Shown here piece by piece: positions 1-8,414 of a DNA stretch of 64,000 nt (the stretch's first letter is position 1; every line of letters begins with the position of its first letter). A program made the position numbers and the translations under genes. Under the pieces are notes generated by a model. The model searched no databases and was not told the DNA's origin. It was given only the letters and a program-made list of their open reading frames with translations. Location of the stretch: NCBI RefSeq assembly GCF_000331105.1, contig NC_020054.1:3470478-3534477 (forward strand), given 5' to 3'. Source of the stretch: Fibrella aestuarina BUZ 2. GTDB taxonomy: Bacteria; Bacteroidota; Bacteroidia; Cytophagales; Spirosomataceae.

Positions 1-906
1 CGGACCGTAGACGATGTAGCTATGACCGGTAATCCAGCCCACGTCGGCGGTGCAGAAGTGAATATCGCCCGGCTCGACCTGAAATACGTTCTCGAAGGTG
101 TACTGCGCATAGACCATGTAGCCCCCAACTGTGTGCACCACGCCTTTGGGCTTGCCCGTGCTACCCGAGGTGTAGAGAATGAACAGCGGATCTTCGGCGT
201 CCATCTCCTCGGCGGGGCAGTCGCTCGTGACCTGCTTCATTTCGGTTTCCCACCACACGTCGCGGCCTTTGCGCATCGACACGGCCGTGCGGGTGTGGGT
301 CATCACGATCACGCGCTGCACGCTGGGGCAGCCAATCAGTGCATCGTCGACGGTATCTTTCATCGGGATGCTTTTGTTGCCCCGCGCCGCGCCGTCCGAC
401 GTGATCACCACCGAGCACTGGGCGTCATTAATACGGTCGGCGATGCTCTGTGCTGAAAACCCGCCAAATACCACCGAGTGAATGGCCCCCACGCGGGCGC
501 AGGCCAGCACGGCCACGGCCAGTTCGGGCACCATCGGCATGTAGATACAAACGCGGTCGCCTTTTTTTACCCCGTTGCGCTTCAGTACGTTGGCAAAGCG
601 GCACACATAGTCATGCAGCATCTTGTAGGAGAGCGTCACGCTGGGTTCGGCGGGGTCGTTGGGTTCCCAGATGATGGCGGGCTGGTTGGGCCGGTCGCGG
701 AGGTGGCGGTCCAGCACGTTTTCGGTGATATTGAGCTTGCCGCCCGGAAACCACTTGATCGAAGGCTCCTCGAAATTCCACTGAAGGGTCTTGGTCCAGG
801 GTTTCCGCCACTGAAATTCCTGCGCTACTTCCGCCCAGAAGGCTTCGGGGTCGTCAACGCTGCGTTGGTAGGCGGTCTGGTAGTCGGCAAAGGTTCGGAT
901 ACGCAT
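1..906 (-). CDS. acs: Acetyl-CoA synthetase, N-terminal part (gene continues past the left edge)
   Basis: Encodes the first 302 residues of an AMP-forming acetate-CoA ligase, which activates acetate through acetyl-adenylate to acetyl-CoA in the cytoplasm. The frame opens at the ATG at 904-906 (MRIRTFADYQ) and has no stop before base 1, so the C-terminal half lies outside the window. Visible family features are the N-terminal ACAS region (FWAEVAQEFQW near residue 23), the YMPMVPELAVAVLACARVGA stretch and the adenylate P-loop YTSGSTGKPKG near residue 243. The acetylatable C-terminal lysine cannot be checked. It lies 115 bp downstream of a PrpE-like paralogue on the same strand and is probably co-transcribed with it, the small membrane protein and the MHS transporter. 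Identification is strong; the exact substrate range is inferred. Confidence 0.95.
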   Translation of the reverse strand, partial: MRIRTFADYQTAYQRSVDDPEAFWAEVAQEFQWRKPWTKTLQWNFEEPSIKWFPGGKLNITENVLDRHLRDRPNQPAIIWEPNDPAEPSVTLSYKMLHDYVCRFANVLKRNGVKKGDRVCIYMPMVPELAVAVLACARVGAIHSVVFGGFSAQSIADRINDAQCSVVITSDGAARGNKSIPMKDTVDDALIGCPSVQRVIVMTHTRTAVSMRKGRDVWWETEMKQVTSDCPAEEMDAEDPLFILYTSGSTGKPKGVVHTVGGYMVYAQYTFENVFQVEPGDIHFCTADVGWITGHSYIVYGP

Positions 907-1021
907 AAGGGGTAATGAATAAACGGTTCGTGGTTTTAAAAGTAGCGGGCCAGACTGACTTTACGTTGACCGATTCTATCAAATTTGCTCAATGGCCCCG
1001 GTCACGCCCCGGCGGCTCGCG

Positions 1022-2938
1022 TCAGGCGTCGGCAAAAGCGATCCCAACGCGAGCCACCACCAATGCGTCTCGGATCTCGCCGATAATGGCCGGGTCGTCG
1101 ATGGTCGGCGGGATGTCGAACGGTTCGCCATCGGCCAGTTGCCGGATGGTTTTGCGCAAAATCTTGCCCGAGCGGGTTTTGGGCAATCGTTTGACCGTGA
1201 GTGCGTTGCGAAACCAAGCTAGGGCGCCGATTTTCTCGCGCAGCAGCGTCACCAGCTCCTGTTCCAGCTCGGTCGGGGTGATGGTTTGCCCGTCTTTCAG
1301 GACGATGAGGCCAACCGGGCGTTGCCCCCGCAGCGGGCAGGCAATGCCTACCACCGCGCACTCCGCCACGGCGGGGTGACTGCTGACCAGTTCCTCCATT
1401 TCGCCGGTCGACAGGCGGTGGCCGGCCACGTTGATGACGTCATCGACCCGGCCCATGATGAACACGTACCCATCATTGTCGACGTATCCACCGTCGCCGG
1501 AGAGGTAGTAACCGGGGAAGCGGCTGAGGTACGCGTCACGGAACCGGGGCGTGTCACGCCAAAGCGTGGGCAGGCAGCCCGGCGGCAGGGGTAGCTTCAG
1601 ACAGACGTATCCTTCTTCGTTGGGGCCGAGTGGTTGCCCGTCTTCGCCTAAAATCTGTACATCATAGCCGCAGACCGGCCGGGTGGCCGAGCCGGGTTTT
1701 ACCGGCAGCGCCTCGATACCCAACTGATTGGCGACCATCGGCCAGCCCGATTCGGTTTGCCACCAGTGATCGACCACGGGTACGTTGGTGACCAGTTGCA
1801 GCCAGGCCAAGGTGGGCGGGTCGCAGCGCTCGCCGGCCACGAAGACCGCTTGCAGGGTCGAGAGATCGTACTGGCGGCGGAGCGTGGCGTTGGGGTCTTC
1901 TTTTCGGATGGCGCGGAAGGCCGTCGGGGCCGTAAACAGCACGTTCGCGCCGTAGTCCTGCACGATGCGCCAGAACGTACCGGCGTCGGGGGTGCGCACG
2001 GGCTTGCCTTCCAGGATCACCGAGGTGCAGCCGTGCAGCAGCGGCCCATATACAGAATAACTGTGGCCCACCGCCCAGCCAAAATCGGAGGCCGTAAATA
2101 GCACCTGACCCGGTTGCAGGTTGTAGATGGCGGTCATGCTGTAGACGAGCGCCACGGCATGACCGCCGTTGTCGCGCACGATGCCCTTGGGTTTGCCGGT
2201 CGTGCCCGACGTGTACAGAATGTACAGCGGATCGGTAGCGGCCACGGGCACACATTCGGCTGGCTGTGCCTGCGCGACGGTCGACGCCCAATCGGCGTAG
2301 CGCGGGAGGCTCAGGTCAGCTTCGCACTGCGGGCGCTGGAAAAGCAGGCAATGATCGGGCTGATGGGTCGCCAGCCGGAGTGCTTCGTTGAGCAGGGGCT
2401 GGTACGGAATCACCCGGTCGAACTCGATGCCGCAGGAAGCCGTCAGCACCACCACTGGCTGCGCATCGTCGATCCGGATGGCCAGTTCGTGGGGGGCAAA
2501 GCCGCCAAACACCACCGAATGCACGGCCCCCAGCCGGGCGCAGGCCAGCATCGCCATGGCTGTTTCGGGAATCATGGGCATGTAGATGATCACCCGGTCG
2601 CCGTGCCCGACGCCCAGTGCCCGCAGCGCGCCCGCCAGTTGGGCCACCTCGTCGCGCAACTGGCGATAGCTGATGCGCCGCACCACGCCCGTCACCGGCG
2701 AGTCGTAGATAAACGCATCTTGCTCCCCCCGGCCCTGTTCCACCTGGTAATCAACGGCGGCATAACAGGTGTTGAGTTCGCCATCAGCAAACCAGCGGGT
2801 AAGACCATCGGCGTCGGTTGTGCAGATGCGGCTGGGCGTTCGACTCCAGGGAAGAGCTGCCGCCTGTTCGGCCCAAAAACCGTCGGGGTCGGTCAGGCTA
2901 CGCTGGTATTGGTTGTTGAGCGGCGGCAAGGTGTTCAT
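1022..2938 (-). CDS. Propionyl/acetyl-CoA synthetase-like AMP-forming ligase (PrpE-like)
   Basis: A 638-residue acyl-adenylate-forming CoA ligase that should convert propionate, acetate or a similar short acid to its CoA thioester. It has the ACAS N-terminus (DGFWAEQAAALPW), YMPMIPETAMAMLACARLGA, the P-loop YTSGTTGKPKG near residue 241 followed by IVRDNGGHAVAL, a run I associate with PrpE rather than Acs, and the C-terminal RSGKILRK near residue 590, whose lysine is the usual acetylation-controlled catalytic residue. Length is normal for the family. It sits between a 72-residue membrane protein (95 bp upstream) and acs (115 bp downstream), all on the minus strand. The paired Acs and PrpE-like genes suggest use of more than one short-chain acid. 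Substrate is inferred, since PrpE and Acs overlap in specificity. Confidence 0.88.
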   Translation of the reverse strand: MNTLPPLNNQYQRSLTDPDGFWAEQAAALPWSRTPSRICTTDADGLTRWFADGELNTCYAAVDYQVEQGRGEQDAFIYDSPVTGVVRRISYRQLRDEVAQLAGALRALGVGHGDRVIIYMPMIPETAMAMLACARLGAVHSVVFGGFAPHELAIRIDDAQPVVVLTASCGIEFDRVIPYQPLLNEALRLATHQPDHCLLFQRPQCEADLSLPRYADWASTVAQAQPAECVPVAATDPLYILYTSGTTGKPKGIVRDNGGHAVALVYSMTAIYNLQPGQVLFTASDFGWAVGHSYSVYGPLLHGCTSVILEGKPVRTPDAGTFWRIVQDYGANVLFTAPTAFRAIRKEDPNATLRRQYDLSTLQAVFVAGERCDPPTLAWLQLVTNVPVVDHWWQTESGWPMVANQLGIEALPVKPGSATRPVCGYDVQILGEDGQPLGPNEEGYVCLKLPLPPGCLPTLWRDTPRFRDAYLSRFPGYYLSGDGGYVDNDGYVFIMGRVDDVINVAGHRLSTGEMEELVSSHPAVAECAVVGIACPLRGQRPVGLIVLKDGQTITPTELEQELVTLLREKIGALAWFRNALTVKRLPKTRSGKILRKTIRQLADGEPFDIPPTIDDPAIIGEIRDALVVARVGIAFADA

Positions 2939-3033
2939 CGCGATGATGGATTGGGTCCGGATTCAGGTAAAAAAAGCGGTCGCTGGTCCATCGTGCTGAC
3001 CCAGGACCGCTTTACTCTGACGGGGCAGGCTGG

Positions 3034-3252
3034 TCAGTCGTCGTATTCGCCCCGTACGGCGTAGTAGCCAAATGTGGCCAATCCGCCAACAATCAGGGGC
3101 ATCAGCACGAAGACGACAATGATACCAAAAACGAGATCGTCGGTTTTATCAGAAACCAGTTTGGGCAGGCCCAGCGCCGTTATGCCAAAATAACCGCTGA
3201 GGGCCGCCAGTGCGAGCCAGACAACGCCCAGGATGCGTTTGATTCGGTTCAT
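3034..3252 (-). CDS. Small two-helix membrane protein next to MFS transporter
   Basis: A 72-residue protein with two hydrophobic segments, about residues 8-28 (VVWLALAALSGYFGITALG) and 40-65 (DLVFGIIVVFVLMPLIVGG), joined by a short charged linker (KLVSDKTDDL) and ending in an acidic tail (RGEYDD). I do not recognise a characterised family. It lies 52 bp downstream of the MHS-type transporter and upstream of the two CoA synthetases. By position it resembles the small YjcH protein between acs and actP in E. coli, though I see no sequence relationship. Likely an inner-membrane accessory subunit of the transporter, which is an inference from gene order only. Confidence 0.75.
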   Translation of the reverse strand: MNRIKRILGVVWLALAALSGYFGITALGLPKLVSDKTDDLVFGIIVVFVLMPLIVGGLATFGYYAVRGEYDD

Positions 3253-3304
3253 CTATCACGAATGTTTTCGAGTGAAGAAAAAGAAGGGGTTCCGCCAGAA
3301 GCCG

Positions 3305-4885
3305 CTACTCGGTAGCCTGCGGGCGGTTTTTGATGTAAAACAAACCAATCACAAAGCTGACCGACGCAATGACGATGGGGTACCAGAGCCCTTCCAGGTA
3401 CGGGGCTGCGTAGGGGAGGGTGGCCCCGGCTTTCGCCGCCGTGGCGTTGGCTTCGTTGGCGCCGGTTGCTAGGTACGTTGCCACCGCCGGGAGGAGTCCG
3501 CCAAACACGCCGTTGCCGATGTGGTAGGGCAACGACATGGACGTGTAGCGAATCTTGGTCGGAAACATTTCGACCAGAAAAGCGGCGATCGGGCCGTAAA
3601 CCAGCGTCACGAAAATGACCTGCACGAAGACCAGCCAGATGAGCGTCCAGCGGTCGGCATCGTTGAGGGTAACGGTCTTCTTGATCTCGGGTTTGGCCGG
3701 CGCGGCCCCGGAGTCGGACGTTACTTTTCGCTTCGTAACCTCGGTCAGTTTGGTGCCGTCGGTGTAGTCGCGGTGCAGGGTTTTGGTCAGGATCGACACA
3801 CCGGACAGCTTGGGGTCGGCCGTCAGCACCGAGTCCTGCGTGATGGTGGCGGTGATCGCTTCTTTGTTGGCCAGATTGGTGGTCTGGTAGATTTTCTCGT
3901 AGATGGGCCGGTACGTAAAAATGGCCACCAGCATCCCCGCCAGCATGATGCCCTTGCGGCCGATCCGGTCCGACAGCCAGCCAAACACCACAAAGAACGG
4001 CGTGCCCATCAGCAGGGCGATGCTCATGAGGCTATCGGCCTGAATGGCGTCGACGTTACACACCGTTTTGATGAAGCTCATGGCGTAGAACTGCCCCGTA
4101 TACCACACGACACCCTGCCCCATCGTAGCGCCAAACAGGGCCAGCAGCACAAACTTGAAGTTGTAGGTATTGCCAAAGCTTTCTTTCAGCGGGTTGGTCG
4201 AGGCTTTGCCTTCGGCCTTCACCTTGGCAAACAGGGGCGACTCATGCATGTTGCGGCGGATGAGGTACGAGACGAAGACCATCAGCACCGACACCCAGAA
4301 CGGAACGCGCCAGCCCCAGTCGTCGAAGGCTTCTTTCGACAGCGACAGCCGCGTGATCAGGATCACGATCAGCGACACGAACAAACCCGCCGTGGCCGTG
4401 ATCTGAATCCACGAGGTCCAGAAACCGCGCTTGTCGGCGGGTGAATGCTCGGCCACGTAGGTTGCGGCCCCGCCGTATTCGCCGCCCAGCGCCAGCCCCT
4501 GCAACAGCCGGAGTATGAGCACCAGCAGGGGCGCCAGAAAGCCGATGGTCTCGTAGCTGGGTACTAGCCCAATGGCAAAGGTGGCCCCGCCCATGAGCAT
4601 CAGCGTGACCATGAACGTGTATTTGCGACCGATGAGATCGCCCAATCGCCCGAAAAACAGGGCCCCGAACGGACGCACCACAAACCCGGCGGCGAAGGTG
4701 GCGAGTGTCGACAGGAAAGCCGCCGTGGGGTTCCCTTCGGGAAAGAATTTGGTCGCCAGAATGGTGGCCAGTGAGCCAAAGATGTAGAAGTCGTACCACT
4801 CGATGAGGGTACCAACCGACGACGCCCCAATCACGCTGATCAGCGAACGGGCTGAGGCGGTCTGGGGCTGTTGTTCTGTGAGCAT
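3305..4885 (-). CDS. MFS transporter, metabolite:H+ symporter (MHS) family, with a periplasmic insertion
   Basis: A 526-residue 12-helix permease. The N-terminal GTLIEWYDFYIFGSLA and the loop signature RPFGALFFGRLGDLIGRKYT are characteristic of the MHS family (ProP, KgtP, ShiA relatives), which move organic acids or zwitterions with protons. Between about residues 330 and 410 there is a hydrophilic stretch (YEKIYQTTNLANKEAITATI through the Lys-rich PAKPEIKKT) that ordinary MHS proteins lack. Counting helices, it falls between TM9 and TM10 and so should be periplasmic. First gene of a minus-strand set leading to two acyl-CoA synthetases, which points to acetate, propionate or another short carboxylate as substrate. 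Family assignment is firm; substrate is a context-based inference. Confidence 0.9.
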   Translation of the reverse strand: MLTEQQPQTASARSLISVIGASSVGTLIEWYDFYIFGSLATILATKFFPEGNPTAAFLSTLATFAAGFVVRPFGALFFGRLGDLIGRKYTFMVTLMLMGGATFAIGLVPSYETIGFLAPLLVLILRLLQGLALGGEYGGAATYVAEHSPADKRGFWTSWIQITATAGLFVSLIVILITRLSLSKEAFDDWGWRVPFWVSVLMVFVSYLIRRNMHESPLFAKVKAEGKASTNPLKESFGNTYNFKFVLLALFGATMGQGVVWYTGQFYAMSFIKTVCNVDAIQADSLMSIALLMGTPFFVVFGWLSDRIGRKGIMLAGMLVAIFTYRPIYEKIYQTTNLANKEAITATITQDSVLTADPKLSGVSILTKTLHRDYTDGTKLTEVTKRKVTSDSGAAPAKPEIKKTVTLNDADRWTLIWLVFVQVIFVTLVYGPIAAFLVEMFPTKIRYTSMSLPYHIGNGVFGGLLPAVATYLATGANEANATAAKAGATLPYAAPYLEGLWYPIVIASVSFVIGLFYIKNRPQATE

Positions 4886-5222
4886 ACAGACGATAAGGAA
4901 GGGGTTTCAGGAACGCTGTTGACGGCTGGCAGCCTGGTAACTAAAGCCAAAATGAACTGCCGGGGCGCGCCATATCGGGAAGGAAAGCCCGTCCCAATCA
5001 TACTCACAGCCGGGGCGGTAAAAAGGGGCAGGTCAGGCGTAGACGGGGCGTTTGGGTGGCATGGGGCCGGGAATGGGCTTACTCTCTTTCGGGATTGGCG
5101 TAACTGGCCAATGCGGCAGCTCCGGCCCCGTTCGGCAATAGGCTACTAAGCCAGTAGATTTTATTTGCAAACAGTCGGTGGGCCTGTCGGTTGGAAAGGG
5201 TACACAAGCAAACGCCAACGGT
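4886..5222. other. Intergenic region between divergent genes
   Basis: This 337-base gap separates the divergently read transporter and small acidic protein genes and should hold both promoters. I see no exact TAnnTTTG element, no convincing hairpin and no conserved open frame. The AT-rich patch near 5155-5170 (GATTTTATTTGC) is a weak promoter-like match for the rightward gene. Confidence 0.4.
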
Positions 5223-5477
5223 ATGACTACTGAAGAAAACGACGACATCATCCGGGCCAAACAGGCCATTTCACCCGCCGGACTGGGTGATCAATCCATC
5301 GAAGGCAACAGCGGCCCCGGTGCCGAGATAGACGCCCCCGAGTTGGAACCCAATGAGCGGGAAGAGACCTACATGGACGGTGACGAGCCGAGCGCCAATG
5401 CGCCGATGACCCACCCCAATCGTAATGCCGACGGCAAGGCCGATTTGGATAAGCCCGGCTATGGTGGTGGCCATTAA
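5223..5477 (+). CDS. Small acidic, probably disordered protein
   Basis: An 84-residue protein starting at the ATG at 5223 (MTTEENDDIIRAKQ). An upstream alternative start at 5178 would add 15 residues of non-conserved look. It is rich in Asp, Glu, Asn, Pro and Gly, has no Cys, and ends in a Gly/His tail (KPGYGGGH). There is no signal peptide, membrane helix or recognised domain. It lies 47 bp upstream of the MBL-fold gene on the same strand. Cytophagales genomes carry many such short polar proteins of unknown function. Coding is supported by GC-rich third positions and by its position ahead of the hydrolase, but no function can be proposed. Confidence 0.6.
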   Translation: MTTEENDDIIRAKQAISPAGLGDQSIEGNSGPGAEIDAPELEPNEREETYMDGDEPSANAPMTHPNRNADGKADLDKPGYGGGH

Positions 5478-5524
5478 CCTGCCATCGGCCAGGCTGCCTT
5501 ACTTAAAAACTGATCTCAACGACG

Positions 5525-6523
5525 ATGAAAACACAAACCCCTAACGCACTGCTTGAGCAGGACAACCCCGCTGTGGCGCCACTGGGCAACAGCCTGGGTA
5601 TAGACACGCCTGAAGCCACTCCTTATGACGTGACCGACGACGTAAAGGGCCTTAAAACGCTGTTTGTCAATGTCTTTTTTGTGGGTCATCCTGGCCCTGG
5701 TAATGACTGGGTGCTGGTCGACGCGGGCTTTATGGGCTACGCCGATTCGATCCGGCGGCGGGCTGCCTCGCTCTATGGACCCGGCACGGCACCCAAGGCG
5801 ATCGTGCTCACGCACGGCCACGCCGACCATGTGGGGTCATTACGTGAGTTGCTGAAACACTGGGGAAACGTACCCGTCTACGCTCACCCGCTCGAACGCC
5901 CCTACCTGACAGGCGTATCCAGCTACCCACCCCCCGATCCGGCGATTGGTGGTGGGGCGATGTCGCTGATGTCATGGGTGTTTCCCATTGGCCCCGAAGA
6001 CTTTAGCGACGTACTGCAACCCATTCCGGCGTCGGGGAAAATCGACGAGTTGCCGGACTGGCGCGTCATCCACACGCCGGGCCATGCGCCAGGCCACGTA
6101 TCGCTGTTCCGCGACGAAGACCGGACGCTGTTGGCTGGTGATGCCTTTGTTACGACCAACCAGAATGCGCTGTCAGCGGTCATCAATCAGACCGAAGAAA
6201 TCCACGGGCCACCGGCTTATTTCACCTGCGACTGGAAAGCCGCCGAAGACTCGGTGCGTAAGCTGGCCCTGCTGAACCCACACAGCGTCGGTACGGGGCA
6301 CGGCCACTCGATGCGCGGCCTCGATCTGCAACTCGAACTAGGCCGCCTCGTCAGCAATTTCTCAGAACGGGCTATTCCGTCAGAGGGGCGCTACGTGAAA
6401 GAGGCCGCCGTGACCAACGAAAACGGTATTGTCTCGATGCCATCGCCTACCTCCTTTGTGGTGGCCCGCGCGCTGGGCATTGGCCTGCTCGTCGGACTTA
6501 CCGTCTGGGCGGTGAGGCGGTAA
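5525..6523 (+). CDS. MBL-fold metallo-hydrolase with C-terminal membrane anchor
   Basis: A 332-residue metallo-beta-lactamase-fold hydrolase. The metal-binding motif HGHADH is at about residues 97-102, followed by HTPGHAPGH near 185, the bridging Asp in LLAGDAF near 205 and a terminal metal His in GTGHGHS near 258. These make it a probable di-zinc (or iron) hydrolase of the broad glyoxalase II/lactonase-like group. Unusually for a soluble MBL protein, it ends in a hydrophobic segment (ALGIGLLVGLTVWAV) plus two arginines, so it looks C-terminally anchored in the inner membrane with the catalytic domain in the cytoplasm. Its substrate cannot be told from sequence. It is followed directly by a long inverted repeat and a convergent SulP transporter gene. 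Confidence 0.9.
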   Translation: MKTQTPNALLEQDNPAVAPLGNSLGIDTPEATPYDVTDDVKGLKTLFVNVFFVGHPGPGNDWVLVDAGFMGYADSIRRRAASLYGPGTAPKAIVLTHGHADHVGSLRELLKHWGNVPVYAHPLERPYLTGVSSYPPPDPAIGGGAMSLMSWVFPIGPEDFSDVLQPIPASGKIDELPDWRVIHTPGHAPGHVSLFRDEDRTLLAGDAFVTTNQNALSAVINQTEEIHGPPAYFTCDWKAAEDSVRKLALLNPHSVGTGHGHSMRGLDLQLELGRLVSNFSERAIPSEGRYVKEAAVTNENGIVSMPSPTSFVVARALGIGLLVGLTVWAVRR

Positions 6524-6530
6524 GGGTAAG

Positions 6531-6656
6531 GAATGCACAATGAATAATGGACAATGAATAATGGGCCGTGCGGTGGACCGCTGACGCCAGATTACCGGAG
6601 CGTCAGCGGTCCGCCGCCTGGTTCATTATTCATTGTCCATTATTCATTGTGCATTC
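6531..6656. repeat. Long intergenic inverted repeat LIP-1 (bidirectional terminator-like)
   Basis: The left arm begins at 6531 and the right arm ends at 6656. The outer 33 bases, built from the repeated word CAATGAATAATGG, are perfectly complementary. An inner stem (GCGGTGGACCGCTGACGC against its complement with one mismatch) carries the GCTGACGC apex. The element fills the gap between two convergent genes and ends four bases from the SulP stop codon. Confidence 0.9.
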
Positions 6657-6659
6657 CCA

Positions 6660-8264
6660 TTACTCCCCCGTAATCACTTCCCGGATGGGTTCGTAGCGTG
6701 GGAGTTTGTGTTTGTGTTGCGTGACGTCGCGGAGTTCGTAGTCGATACCCTGCAAGACAGCTTTTTCACGGAAATCGAGCAGAATGTTGTAGATGTCCTG
6801 ATCGATGAAGTTGGCGTTTCGGCCATCGACCAGCACCGAGTCGCCAGTTCGTAGGCCGTGCAGCGTTTCTTTCAACTGCGGTTTGCTCAGAAAATAAAGG
6901 TCTTTCTGGAATTCAATCAGCACCCGGTTGCCCGTGCGGACGACGCGGAACGTGGTCTGGAAATTCGAGTAGAGAATAAAGCCGATGCCGACCACCGTGC
7001 CGAGGGCAATCCCCACCAGCAGATCGGTAAAGACAATGCCGAGTACCGTTACGATAAACGGAATAAACTGGTTAAGCCCGTCGCCCCAGGTTTTGGTGAA
7101 AATCGATGGTTTGGCCAGTTTGTAGCCCACCATAATCAGCAGGGAAGCCAGACAGGCCAGCGGAATATGGTTCAGGATGGAACCCGCCAGAAAAACAGCC
7201 GCGCAGAGCAATACGCCGTGTGTAATGGCGGAGACCCGGGTTTTGGCCCCGCCGAACACGTTGGCCGACGTGCGCACCACCACCGACGTGATCGGTAGGC
7301 CACCAATCAGCCCCGACAGCAGGTTGCCCATGCCCTGCGCCATCAGTTCCTGATCGGGCGACGACGTTCGCTTGTACGGATCGAGCCGGTCGGAAGCTTC
7401 CAGATTCAACAGCGTTTCCAAGCTCGCCACCAGCGCAATCGTCGCGGCGATTTTGTACAGCTGCGGGTTGCTCAGTGCGCTGAAGTCGGGAAAATCGAAG
7501 ATCGAGAAAAAGCTGTCGCCCGCTTTCACCAACGGAATACGCACCATGTGTTCGTTGGAATCGCCCAGGTACCAGTCGGGCATGTACGCCCCAAAGAAGT
7601 AGTTGAGCCCCACGCCAAGGAAAACCACCGCCAGCGCAGCGGGCAGGTTCTGAAAAAACTTGACGCCCCGCCCCGCCGTGCGTTCCCAGGTAATCAGTAG
7701 TACTAGCGAAATCAGGCTGATAACCACAGCGCCGGGGCTGGCCGTGGCGATAGCCCGGTAAATTTCGGACAGCGTATTTTCGCCGTCGGCTAGTTGCTGA
7801 AACTCAAATTCCCCTTCGTAGTCATTGTCGCGACCGAGGGCGTGTGGAATCTGTTTCAGGATGATCACCAGCCCAATCCCCACCAGCATGCCCTTGATCA
7901 CAGCATCGGGAAAGAAGCTGCTGAATCGACCGGCTTTGATCAGCCCCAGCACCAGTTGAATGGCGCCCGCCAGCATGACCGCCACCAGAAACGCTTCGTA
8001 CGAACCTATTTTTAGGATCGAATCGGCTACAATGACAGCCAGACCAGCGGCCGGGCCACTGACGCTCAGTTCGGAGCCCGAAAACAAACCAACCACCATG
8101 CCCCCGATGATTCCCGCCACCAGACCGGCAAACAGCGGCGCGCCAGACGCCAGCGCGATACCGAGGCAGAGGGGCAGAGCCACCAGAAAAACAGCTACGC
8201 CAGCCGGCAGATCGTAGCGAAACCATTGGGGCTTATACGCCGCCAAACTTTTAAACGGATTCAC
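6660..8264 (-). CDS. SulP-family anion transporter with C-terminal STAS domain
   Basis: About 534 residues if it starts at the GTG at 8262-8264 (VNPFKSLAAYKPQWF). The frame stays open upstream to ATGs at 8405 and beyond, but those residues lack family character and the extension would run into the divergent methyltransferase gene. The protein has the SulP core starting YDLPAGVAVFLVALPLCLGI, about ten or more membrane helices, and a cytoplasmic STAS domain at about residues 440-520 (RTGDSVLVDGRNANFIDQDI). SulP proteins move sulfate, bicarbonate or other anions with Na+ or H+. Bacteroidota members of this type are often suspected to be bicarbonate transporters, but no carbonic anhydrase lies nearby to support that. 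Family firm, substrate open. Confidence 0.88.
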   Translation of the reverse strand: MNPFKSLAAYKPQWFRYDLPAGVAVFLVALPLCLGIALASGAPLFAGLVAGIIGGMVVGLFSGSELSVSGPAAGLAVIVADSILKIGSYEAFLVAVMLAGAIQLVLGLIKAGRFSSFFPDAVIKGMLVGIGLVIILKQIPHALGRDNDYEGEFEFQQLADGENTLSEIYRAIATASPGAVVISLISLVLLITWERTAGRGVKFFQNLPAALAVVFLGVGLNYFFGAYMPDWYLGDSNEHMVRIPLVKAGDSFFSIFDFPDFSALSNPQLYKIAATIALVASLETLLNLEASDRLDPYKRTSSPDQELMAQGMGNLLSGLIGGLPITSVVVRTSANVFGGAKTRVSAITHGVLLCAAVFLAGSILNHIPLACLASLLIMVGYKLAKPSIFTKTWGDGLNQFIPFIVTVLGIVFTDLLVGIALGTVVGIGFILYSNFQTTFRVVRTGNRVLIEFQKDLYFLSKPQLKETLHGLRTGDSVLVDGRNANFIDQDIYNILLDFREKAVLQGIDYELRDVTQHKHKLPRYEPIREVITGE

Positions 8265-8414
8265 AGAAACGGAATGGTTATCAATTTGTGTAGAAAAGAG
8301 AGTAGGAACGCCATACCACCGAGTTGACCCGCTTACTGAGGCGACTGGCTGGTATTGGTAAAGGAGAATTAAATCTACATTAAAGATAAGTCGAATTGCC
8401 CGCATAAACATCCT

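Noticed and set aside
2114..3064. A 316-codon open frame on the plus strand
   Set aside because: Antisense to the PrpE-like ligase, whose motifs are complete.
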